A program made the translations under genes and the position numbers. The notes under the pieces are model-generated. The model searched no databases, was not told the origin of the DNA, and saw only the letters and a list, made by a program, of their open reading frames with translations. Shown here piece by piece: positions 17,486-24,658 of a stretch of 64,000 nucleotides of DNA. Source of the stretch: CAIKZZ01 sp036742455 (GTDB taxonomy: Bacteria > Pseudomonadota > Gammaproteobacteria > Steroidobacterales > Steroidobacteraceae). Position 1 is the stretch's first letter; each line of letters starts with the position of its first letter. The stretch covers positions 99,185 to 163,184 of the forward strand of contig DAINQU010000005.1 in assembly GCA_036742455.1 (NCBI GenBank), written 5' to 3'.

Positions 17486-19396
17486 TCAGTGACTGGTCGC
17501 TTTCGACACCACGATGCCGGTCACTTGTCGTGCGTAGACCTCGTCCCACATTTCTTCGGCGCGCTTGTCGCGACCGAAGAGCGAGAACAGGATCACCGCC
17601 AAGAACCCCAGCGGAATCGAAATGATTCCCGGGTTCTTCAATTCGAACATCGGTTTTTCGAGCCCCATGAACGACGTTTGCTGGCCCTCAACCTTCTTCA
17701 TGTCGTCATTGGCTTTTTTGACCGCCTTATCGAGCGCGGCAGTGTCCTTGGCCGCTTTCGCCATAGCAGTCGCGTCGCCAGTCGCCATGGCAGCCGCGAT
17801 CGCTTCACGCTTCGCCGCCTCGCCGTCGAGCACCTTGTGTGCTGCCGCTCGCACCAGAACCGGATAGGTGAGATTGGGCGAAACCAGCGTCAGTCCAACG
17901 GCTGACACGGTGCCCACGATCAGGCCTGCCAACACGCCATTTGTCGTGCAGCGCTTCCAGTACAACGTCAGCAAGATGCAGGGAAAATTGGCGCTGGCTG
18001 CGACGGCGAACGCCAAACCCACCAAGGCCGCCACGTTCTGGCCCTTCGCAGCAATGCCGATAGCGATCGCAATCGTGCCCACCAGCACCGTTGAGATACG
18101 CGCCGCACGGACTTGTTGCTGAGCTGGAACGGTCTCGCCGCCATGGACGACACCAACCCACAGATCGTGTGCCATCGCCGAGGCGGCCGCGAGCACCAAT
18201 CCGGCCACCACCGCGACGATCGTGGCGAAGGCCACGGCCGAGACGAAGGCGAGCATAAAGTTGCCCAAGAAGGAATTGGGGCCACCGCCGATGAACTGCG
18301 CGAGCAACGGCGCGGCCATGTTTCCGCCCGCGTCGACGCTGGAAATCGCCGCCGGTCCGACGAGATGCGCCGCACCGAAACCGAGGAACAGGGTCAGCAC
18401 GTAGAAACCACCGATGATGGCCATTGCCCACACCACCGACTTACGCGCGGCCTGCGCCGTCGGCACGGTGAAAAATCGCATCAAGATATGGGGCAACCCA
18501 GCGGTGCCAAACACCAACGCCAGTCCGAGCGAAATCTGATCCACCGGCGCCTTGAAGTACAGGCCCGGCTCGAGGAAACGCTGCCCCAGTTCCGCAGCCG
18601 TCATGGACTTCGCGGGGTCGCCCAGAATTTTGGCCACCTGGGCTTGCACCTTCGGATCGCCGACCACGTCAGCCATGAAGGCTGGGAGCGAGAAGCCGTA
18701 CGGCGTCCACACCAGCATGACGATCAACAGCGATGCGATGACCAACAAAATGGCTTTGACGATCTGCACCCACGTGGTGGCCACCATACCGCCAAACAAC
18801 ACGTAGGCCAGCATGAGTATGCCCACGACGATCACCGAGACATCGTAGTCAATACCGATCAGCGTTTTAACGAGAACGCCACCACCGACCATCTGGGCGG
18901 TCAGATAGAACGTCGACACCGTGATAACGGATAGCGCCCCACCGATACGCATTTTTTTCCGGTCGTTGCGGTAGGCCAAGATGTCCGCAAGCGTGTATTT
19001 GCCAATGTTTCTGCAGGGTTCTGCGATCAGCAACAATACAGTGACATAGGCCACCAAGAAGCCGACCGAATACATGAATCCGTCGTAGCCGTACAAGGCA
19101 ATCAGTCCGGCGATGCCGAGGAAGGATGCCGCAGACAGGTAATCCCCCGCGATGGCCCAACCGTTCTGGAACCCAGAGATTCCACCGCCGGCGGTGTAAA
19201 AGTCGGCCGCCGACTTCACTTTCTTGGAGGCCACGTAGGTGATGTACATCGTCAATAAGATGACGGCTGCAAAAACGGCAAACGTGAGCCAGCGGTAATC
19301 GTTTGAGCCTATGTCATCCGCGTGGGCGACGACGGGCGCCAGCAACGTCGGCACGGCAGCGAGTACGGTCGTCAAGGAGTCCTTGATGTTTTTCAC
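17486..19396 (-). CDS. actP: Sodium:solute symporter, acetate permease (ActP) type, with a C-terminal insertion
   Basis: A 636-residue inner-membrane symporter with a GTG start at 19396 and GGAGGG eight bases upstream, inside the end of the DUF485 gene. A cleavable-looking leader (to VVAHA) is followed by about 13 membrane segments. ActP hallmarks are DFYTAGGGISGFQNGWAIAG, YVLFGGMVATTWVQI and FGTAGLPHILMRFFTV. Between the last helices, residues 523-572 form an Ala/Lys-rich, probably helical hydrophilic insertion absent from E. coli ActP. The acs gene on the other side supports acetate or short-chain carboxylate uptake. Confidence 0.9.
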   Translation of the reverse strand: MKNIKDSLTTVLAAVPTLLAPVVAHADDIGSNDYRWLTFAVFAAVILLTMYITYVASKKVKSAADFYTAGGGISGFQNGWAIAGDYLSAASFLGIAGLIALYGYDGFMYSVGFLVAYVTVLLLIAEPCRNIGKYTLADILAYRNDRKKMRIGGALSVITVSTFYLTAQMVGGGVLVKTLIGIDYDVSVIVVGILMLAYVLFGGMVATTWVQIVKAILLVIASLLIVMLVWTPYGFSLPAFMADVVGDPKVQAQVAKILGDPAKSMTAAELGQRFLEPGLYFKAPVDQISLGLALVFGTAGLPHILMRFFTVPTAQAARKSVVWAMAIIGGFYVLTLFLGFGAAHLVGPAAISSVDAGGNMAAPLLAQFIGGGPNSFLGNFMLAFVSAVAFATIVAVVAGLVLAAASAMAHDLWVGVVHGGETVPAQQQVRAARISTVLVGTIAIAIGIAAKGQNVAALVGLAFAVAASANFPCILLTLYWKRCTTNGVLAGLIVGTVSAVGLTLVSPNLTYPVLVRAAAHKVLDGEAAKREAIAAAMATGDATAMAKAAKDTAALDKAVKKANDDMKKVEGQQTSFMGLEKPMFELKNPGIISIPLGFLAVILFSLFGRDKRAEEMWDEVYARQVTGIVVSKATSH

Positions 19397-19399
19397 GGC

Positions 19400-19726
19400 T
19401 TATCCCTCCGACCGCTGAGCAACGTCGGCAGCAATTTCAGCGGCCAGACGATCAAAATCGCGATTCGCGACACGAGAGTAGTAGTACGCCACTGCCCAAG
19501 CGATCACGAATTCGCTCAGCGCAAAGAGCAGCCCGCGATTCATGACGCCCCAGACCTGGACCTTAAAGAAGTCCTGGCTGTACGCAGCAGCAAAGGGCAG
19601 CGCGAAATAATAGACGACTGAAAACGCCATCAGACTCCACAGAAATTTCGACTTGCGTCGATGGAGTGTTTGGAACCGCGGATCGGCAATCACGGCCGAC
19701 CAGTCGATTGAACTGGAACTCGACAT
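19400..19726 (-). CDS. DUF485 (YjcH-like) small membrane protein
   Basis: A 108-residue protein with two hydrophobic segments (SLMAFSVVYYFALPFAAAY and GLLFALSEFVIAWAVAYYY) and the family opening DPRFQTLHRRKSKFLW. DUF485 proteins are encoded immediately before acetate symporters, as in E. coli yjcH-actP, and are assumed to assist the transporter. Its stop lies three bases from the actP GTG and carries the actP ribosome-binding site. A GAGGGGG ribosome-binding site precedes its own ATG. Confidence 0.9.
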   Translation of the reverse strand: MSSSSSIDWSAVIADPRFQTLHRRKSKFLWSLMAFSVVYYFALPFAAAYSQDFFKVQVWGVMNRGLLFALSEFVIAWAVAYYYSRVANRDFDRLAAEIAADVAQRSEG

Positions 19727-20154
19727 GCATATCCCCCTCTTCGGCTTCGGTAGTCAGACCCCGAATGTTTACCCACACGGACCGCGCAGTCGCGCCAGGA
19801 ACTCGGAGAGATTCCCTGACCCTTCGGAACGGCCGTCGAACGGGCGTCGGTTCAGAATGCGCAATGCACCGCCAACGTCTCGTCAGACCGATGGAGTAAA
19901 CCAGATTCGATGGAGAGCGGGAACTCCCTTTTTTAAGGTAACTTCACGGTCACCAGTGGGACAGCTCCCGGGAATGCGCTCGGGGACGCGGGTCCTTTCG
20001 CCACGGGTGCCGCTCCGCGGAAAGCCGTGTAACGTACGGGACGGGCGTAAGGGTAGCTCCCTACGCCCAAACGACCGGCAATCCGGGCAGAATATAGGGA
20101 TATTCGAAAGACTCCTGCGGTGTTGGCAGGATTCGTCGTGTAAGAGGGGCATGC
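19727..20154. other. Divergent control region of the acetate module with a leader hairpin
   Basis: This 428-base noncoding stretch lies between the DUF485/actP and acs genes and must carry both promoters. I could not define them. A stable hairpin (GGGCGTA at 20043-20049 plus GGG at 20051-20053 pairing with CCC plus TACGCCC at 20059-20068, one bulged A, loop TAGCT) would lie in the acs leader about 85 bases before the start codon. The acs ribosome-binding site is AGAGGGG just before the ATG at 20155. I see no clear -24/-12 motif. Confidence 0.5.
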
Positions 20155-22098
20155 ATGAGTCATATCTATGAAGTTCCGGCGGATTTTGCTGCCGGCGCGA
20201 AGGTCACCCGCGAGCAGTATTTGGCCGACTACGCACGGAGCGTCGCCGATCCGGTTGGCTACTGGTCAGAAGTGGGGCAAATCGTCGATTGGATGAAGCC
20301 CTACACCGAGGTGAAGGATGTCTCCTACGACGTCGCGGATTTCCGCATTCGTTGGTTCTCCGACGGCGTACTCAACGTCTCGGCGAACTGCCTAGATCGC
20401 CATCTGAAAGACAACGGTCATAAAACTGCAATCATTTTTGAGGCAGACGAGCCGGGCGATATCCGTCACATCACGTACAACGAGTTACACGCGGACGTCT
20501 GCCGCTTCGCGAACGTCCTGAAGAGCCAGGGCGTGCAACGCGGCGACCGCGTCACCATTTACCTGCCGATGATTCCAGAGGCGGCCGTTGCCATGTTGGC
20601 GTGCACCCGAATCGGTGCCATCCACTCCATCGTCTTTGGCGGATTTTCGCCCGAGTCTCTGGCGAGCCGTATCGAGGACTGTGCGTCGAAGCTCGTCATT
20701 ACCGCGGATGAAGGCCTGCGTGGCGGCAAGAAAGTGCCGTTGAAAGCCAACGTAGACGCCGCCCTGGCACTGGGTTCCGCCGGCAGCACGGTCGACACGG
20801 TGGTCGTGGTGCGCCGCACGGGCGGAGCGGTGTCGATGACCGCGGGACGCGACGTCTCCTACGAAGCGCTCATGGCAGAGGCATCGACCGATTGCCCCCC
20901 AGAACCCATGGGCGCCGAAGATCCGCTGTTCATTTTGTACACCTCCGGCTCGACGGGCAAACCGAAAGGCGTCTTGCATACGACCGGCGGCTACCTTGTC
21001 TGGACGACCCACACCTTCGCGACGGTGTTTGATTACAAACCCGAGGATATTTTCTGGTGCACGGCGGACGTGGGCTGGGTGACCGGGCACAGTTATGTTG
21101 TGTACGGTCCGCTGTCGAACGGCGCGACCACGCTCATGTTCGAGAGCGTGCCCAATTACCCCGATCCCGGCCGGTGCTGGGATGTGATTGATCGCCACGG
21201 CGTCACTATTTTCTACACGGCGCCGACCGCGATACGGGCCTTGATGCGCGAGGGTGAGGATTGGGTCACCCGCTATTCCCGACAGTCATTGCGCTTGCTC
21301 GGCAGTGTTGGCGAACCGATCAACCCCGAGGCCTGGGAGTGGTACCACCGTGTCGTCGGCGATCACCGCTGCCCGATCGTGGACACGTGGTGGCAGACCG
21401 AAACCGGCGGTATCTTGATTTCGCCGTTGCCGGGAGCCACCGCGCTGAAACCGGGGTCCGCCACGCTACCCTTCTTTGGCGTCCGCCCCGCATTGGTGGA
21501 CGGTGCCGGCGCCGAACTGTCGGGGGCGACCGAAGGCAACCTCGTTCTGCTGGATTCCTGGCCGGGTCAGATGCGTACGGTGTACGGCGATCATGCCCGC
21601 TTCATCGATACCTATTTCCGCACCTTCCCCGGTACGTATTTCACCGGGGACGGCGCGCGTCGCGACGAAGACGGTTACTACTGGATCACCGGTCGCGTGG
21701 ATGATGTCATCAATGTGTCGGGGCATCGTCTCGGAACGGCCGAGGTCGAAAGCGCTCTCGTCGCCCACACGGCGGTCGCCGAAGCCGCCGTCGTCGGCTA
21801 TCCGCACGACATCAAGGGACAGGGCATTTATGCCTACGTCACCCTCAAAGCGGGCCTGGATCCGACGGACGAATTGCTGGCCGAGTTGCGCAAGACCGTT
21901 CGCACGCAAATTGGGCCAATCGCCTCACCGGACGTGATTCAGTGGGCGCCGGGATTGCCGAAAACCCGCAGCGGCAAAATCATGCGCCGCATCTTGCGCA
22001 AGATTGCTGCTGACGAATCGAGCCAGCTCGGGGACACGTCCACGTTGGCCGATCCGAGCGTCGTCCAGCAGCTGATCGACAATAAGCCGAAGACCTGA
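20155..22098 (+). CDS. acs: Acetyl-CoA synthetase (AMP-forming)
   Basis: A 647-residue cytoplasmic enzyme that activates acetate to acetyl-AMP and then acetyl-CoA. The adenylate-forming P-loop YTSGSTGKPKGVLHTTGGY starts near residue 261, WWQTETGG is present, and the C-terminal motif PKTRSGKIMRR places the catalytic lysine at residue 608 (609 in E. coli Acs), where acetylation switches the enzyme off in many bacteria. Length is standard. It is divergent from actP/DUF485, making a complete acetate uptake and activation module. Confidence 0.97.
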   Translation: MSHIYEVPADFAAGAKVTREQYLADYARSVADPVGYWSEVGQIVDWMKPYTEVKDVSYDVADFRIRWFSDGVLNVSANCLDRHLKDNGHKTAIIFEADEPGDIRHITYNELHADVCRFANVLKSQGVQRGDRVTIYLPMIPEAAVAMLACTRIGAIHSIVFGGFSPESLASRIEDCASKLVITADEGLRGGKKVPLKANVDAALALGSAGSTVDTVVVVRRTGGAVSMTAGRDVSYEALMAEASTDCPPEPMGAEDPLFILYTSGSTGKPKGVLHTTGGYLVWTTHTFATVFDYKPEDIFWCTADVGWVTGHSYVVYGPLSNGATTLMFESVPNYPDPGRCWDVIDRHGVTIFYTAPTAIRALMREGEDWVTRYSRQSLRLLGSVGEPINPEAWEWYHRVVGDHRCPIVDTWWQTETGGILISPLPGATALKPGSATLPFFGVRPALVDGAGAELSGATEGNLVLLDSWPGQMRTVYGDHARFIDTYFRTFPGTYFTGDGARRDEDGYYWITGRVDDVINVSGHRLGTAEVESALVAHTAVAEAAVVGYPHDIKGQGIYAYVTLKAGLDPTDELLAELRKTVRTQIGPIASPDVIQWAPGLPKTRSGKIMRRILRKIAADESSQLGDTSTLADPSVVQQLIDNKPKT

Positions 22099-22108
22099 GG
22101 CCACGGGC

Positions 22109-22134
22109 AAGGCCCTTCCCCACGGAGGGGCCTT
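22109..22134 (+). terminator. Weak hairpin downstream of acs
   Basis: AAGGCCC at 22109-22115 pairs with GGGCCTT at 22128-22134, ten bases after the acs stop. It is followed by TTCACC rather than a T-run, so termination would be partial. The rest of the 168-base gap to slyD holds nothing else I can identify. Confidence 0.35.
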
Positions 22135-22266
22135 CACCGCCGTCCGGCGACTCGCACCGCCCGCGCTCAGGCACGCGGGCGGGCCGCCGCGATTAATGGC
22201 GGACTCGGCCACCGCAACGCGAGCTGAGCAGGTACAATCCGCGGCATTCTAAACAGAGGGTTCGCC

Positions 22267-22743
22267 ATGCAGATTGCCCGCGACGCGGTCGTAATGATTC
22301 ACTACACGCTCAAGAATGACGCCGGCGAGGTGCTCGACTCGTCGTCGGGTCACGATCCGTTGGCGTACCTCCAAGGCCACGGCAGCATCATTCCAGGTCT
22401 CGAAGCGGCCTTGGAAGGCAAGGTGGCGGGCGACAAGGTACAGGCGACCATCGCGCCCGAGAATGCTTATGGCATGAAAGAACCGGGTCTGGTTCAGCAG
22501 GTCCCGCGTCGCGCCTTTCAGGGCGAAGTCCGTGCCGGCATGCAGTTCACGGCGCAAACCGAAGCCGGCCCGCGCACCGTCGTGGTCACGCGCGTCCAAG
22601 GCGATATGGTGACCGTGGACGGTAACCATCCGCTGGCCGGCGAGACGCTGCATTTCGACGTGGAAGTCACCGAAGTGCGCGTTGCGACCGAAGAAGAATT
22701 GGCGCACGGTCACGTGCACGGCGCCGGTGGCCACCACCACTGA
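22267..22743 (+). CDS. slyD: FKBP-type peptidyl-prolyl cis-trans isomerase, SlyD-like
   Basis: A 158-residue cytoplasmic prolyl isomerase and chaperone. The FKBP domain (YTLKNDAGEVLDSSSG, GSIIPGLEAALEG) carries the inserted-in-flap chaperone domain (about residues 70-125, PENAYGMKEPGLVQQVPRRAF). The C-terminus is His-rich (HGHVHGAGGHHH) and could bind nickel or other metals, although it is shorter and lacks the cysteines of the E. coli SlyD tail. GAGGG precedes the ATG. A strong terminator follows. Confidence 0.92.
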   Translation: MQIARDAVVMIHYTLKNDAGEVLDSSSGHDPLAYLQGHGSIIPGLEAALEGKVAGDKVQATIAPENAYGMKEPGLVQQVPRRAFQGEVRAGMQFTAQTEAGPRTVVVTRVQGDMVTVDGNHPLAGETLHFDVEVTEVRVATEEELAHGHVHGAGGHHH

Positions 22744-22761
22744 TCCGGTCGTCTGAGACAA

Positions 22762-22800
22762 AAAAAGGCCCGCCATCGCGTCGCGACGGCGGGCCTTTTT
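22762..22800. terminator. Bidirectional intrinsic terminator (slyD / ald)
   Basis: A 13-bp stem pairs 22762-22774 with 22788-22800: a run of A, then GGCCCGCC, then its complement ending in five T. The A-run on one side and T-run on the other give a U-tract to transcripts from both strands. It lies between the stops of slyD and ald. Confidence 0.9.
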
Positions 22801-22812
22801 GTTTCAGACCGT

Positions 22813-23922
22813 TCAGGCCGGGATATACGGGCTGTACGGGAGATCCAGATCCCGCGCAACGGCTTCAAACGTCACTTTGCCGTTGTGCACATTGAGACCC
22901 GCGGCCAAACCCGGATCGCGCGCAACCGCCGCTTCCCAACCCAGATCGGCCAACGCACGCACGTACGGTAACGTGGCGTTGGTCAATGCAAAGGTCGACG
23001 TACGGGGCACCGCGCCCGGCATATTGGTGACGCAATAGTGCACGACGCCGTCCACCTCGTAGGTGGGCTCGGCATGGGTGGTCGGACGGCTGGTCTCAAA
23101 GCATCCGCCTTGATCGATCGCGATATCGACCATGACGGCTCCGGCCTTCATGCCCTTCACCATCGCACGCGTCACGAGTTTCGGAGCCGCTGCACCAGGG
23201 ACCAGCACAGCGCCGACCACGAGATCCGCGTCACGGACGAGATGCTCAATGTCATCCGCCGTCGAATAGGCCGTCTTCAGCGTGTTGCCAAACTGCGCCG
23301 AGAGTTCGCGCAGGCGCTTCACCGAGCGATCGACCACGGTCACGTCCGCCTTGAGACCGACCGCCATTTCCGCGGCGTGAGTGCCCGACACTCCGCCGCC
23401 CAAAATGACCACTTTGGCCGGCGCCACGCCCGGCACGCCGCCGAGCAATACGCCAAACCCGCCGTTCGCCTTCTGCAGCGCGTGTGCGCCGACCTGAATC
23501 GACATGCGCCCGGCCACTTCGCTCATCGGCGTCAACAACGGCAGCGCGCCGCCCGGCACGGTGACCGTCTCGTAGGCGATGCACGTCGCGCCCGAGGCCA
23601 CCAGCGCCTCAGCCTGCTCTTTGTCCGCGGCGAGATGCAGGTAGGTGAACAACACCTGGCCCTTCTTGAGCATCGCGCACTCCGACGGCTGCGGCTCTTT
23701 GACCTTCACGATCATCTCGGCCCAGGCGAAGATTTCCGCCGGCGTCGCCAAAATCTTCGCGCCGGCCGCCGCATAGGCGGCATCGCTCACGCCAATGCCG
23801 GCACCGGCTTGGGTTTCGAGTGCTACTTCGTGACCACCGGCCACCAGTTCGCGCACGCCCGCGGGCGTGAGGCCGACTCGGTACTCATGAACCTTAATCT
23901 CTTTGGGACAGCCAATGCGCAT
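22813..23922 (-). CDS. ald: Alanine dehydrogenase
   Basis: A 369-residue NAD-dependent enzyme that reversibly deaminates L-alanine to pyruvate and ammonia. The ATG at 23922 is chosen (MRIGCPKEIKVHEYRVGLTP, the family's standard N-terminus) with AGAGGGG upstream; a longer frame is rejected. The substrate-site lysine and histidine lie in IVKVKEP and TYLHLAAD, and the NAD-binding glycines in VVILGGGVSGTHAAEMA. It is divergent from an Lrp/AsnC regulator gene, the usual arrangement in which the regulator responds to alanine and controls ald. Confidence 0.96.
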   Translation of the reverse strand: MRIGCPKEIKVHEYRVGLTPAGVRELVAGGHEVALETQAGAGIGVSDAAYAAAGAKILATPAEIFAWAEMIVKVKEPQPSECAMLKKGQVLFTYLHLAADKEQAEALVASGATCIAYETVTVPGGALPLLTPMSEVAGRMSIQVGAHALQKANGGFGVLLGGVPGVAPAKVVILGGGVSGTHAAEMAVGLKADVTVVDRSVKRLRELSAQFGNTLKTAYSTADDIEHLVRDADLVVGAVLVPGAAAPKLVTRAMVKGMKAGAVMVDIAIDQGGCFETSRPTTHAEPTYEVDGVVHYCVTNMPGAVPRTSTFALTNATLPYVRALADLGWEAAVARDPGLAAGLNVHNGKVTFEAVARDLDLPYSPYIPA

Positions 23923-24005
23923 CGCGAGACCCCTCTGTAAATGGAAGCACCACTGTAGCGAGCCGGCGCGGACAGCCTCTTGCCTAATACAAGCCCTTGA
24001 GGCCA

Positions 24006-24019
24006 TTATTGCGCAACAA
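24006..24019. promoter_or_regulatory. Imperfect palindrome between ald and the Lrp-type gene
   Basis: TTATTGCGCAACAA is a 14-base inverted repeat with one mismatched pair, centred on TTGCGCAA. It lies about 20 bases before the regulator's ATG, in the 116-base divergent control region. It is a candidate binding site for the Lrp-type protein, by position and symmetry only. Confidence 0.3.
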
Positions 24020-24038
24020 ACCGTCGCGAAATATCACA

Positions 24039-24518
24039 ATGACGCAACTTTCTGCCGGATCTCTCGACCGCTACGATCGCTCGATCCTGCAGATCCTGCA
24101 GCGCGAGGGGCGATTGACGAACAGCGAGCTCGCCGATCGGGTCAACCTGTCGGAATCCGCGTGCCTGCGGCGCGTGAGATCGCTGGAGGCATCGGGACTG
24201 ATTGAAGGCTACACGGCACTCCTGAATCAGCAGAAGGCCGGTCTTGGCGTCAACGTATTCGTCAGCATCACCTTAGAACGCCAGGAACGTGCCGATATGG
24301 CGGCCTTTGAGCAGGCCGTTCGGACGGTACCCGAAGTCATGGAGTGCTACCTGATGACGGGGGAATACGACTACTTGTTGCGCGTGGTCGTCGCCGATAC
24401 CGCGGATTTCGAGCGACTGCACAGCCGACATCTCACGAGCCTTCCCCACGTGTCACGGCTGCATTCCAGCTTTGCCTTACGTACGGTGCAGAAGTCGCGA
24501 GAACTCCCGGTTCGCTAG
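24039..24518 (+). CDS. Lrp/AsnC family transcriptional regulator (probable regulator of ald)
   Basis: A 159-residue regulator. The N-terminal winged helix-turn-helix (LDRYDRSILQILQREGRLTNSELADRVNLSESACLRRV) is followed by the RAM effector-binding domain (VSITLERQ, YLMTGEYDYLLRVVV). The ATG at 24039 is preferred over one 14 codons upstream because the family fold starts here. Divergence from ald strongly suggests alanine-responsive control of that gene. Its stop is 48 bases before the TPP aptamer. Confidence 0.92.
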   Translation: MTQLSAGSLDRYDRSILQILQREGRLTNSELADRVNLSESACLRRVRSLEASGLIEGYTALLNQQKAGLGVNVFVSITLERQERADMAAFEQAVRTVPEVMECYLMTGEYDYLLRVVVADTADFERLHSRHLTSLPHVSRLHSSFALRTVQKSRELPVR

Positions 24519-24566
24519 CGGTCGCGAGTTGGCAGCGCAGGGGCGATCGGTGTAGCCTTTGCGTCC

Positions 24567-24655
24567 TTGCTGGGGTGGTCCTTCGGGGCCTGAGACGCGG
24601 ATGGTCCGCGAACCCTCTGAACCTGATCCGGGTAATGCCGGCGTAGGGAGTGCAA
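24567..24655 (+). promoter_or_regulatory. TPP (thiamine pyrophosphate) riboswitch
   Basis: The THI-element core is plainly visible: GGGGTG at 24572-24577, CTGAGA at 24590-24595, ACCCTCTGAACCTGATC at 24612-24628, then CCGGGTAATGCCGGCGTAGG up to 24647. TTGC at 24567-24570 can close the P1 stem with GCAA at 24652-24655, and 24596-24610 forms a small P3 hairpin (CGCGGA/TCCGCG). The conserved 3' end contains AGGGAG (24645-24650), eight bases before the receptor's ATG, so ligand binding should hide the ribosome-binding site. It is expected to switch off the downstream receptor when thiamine pyrophosphate is plentiful. Confidence 0.95.
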
Positions 24656-24658
24656 CAC

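Noticed and set aside
23038..23940. A 300-codon antisense open frame across ald
   Set aside because: His/Arg-rich nonsense translation; ald on the opposite strand is certain.
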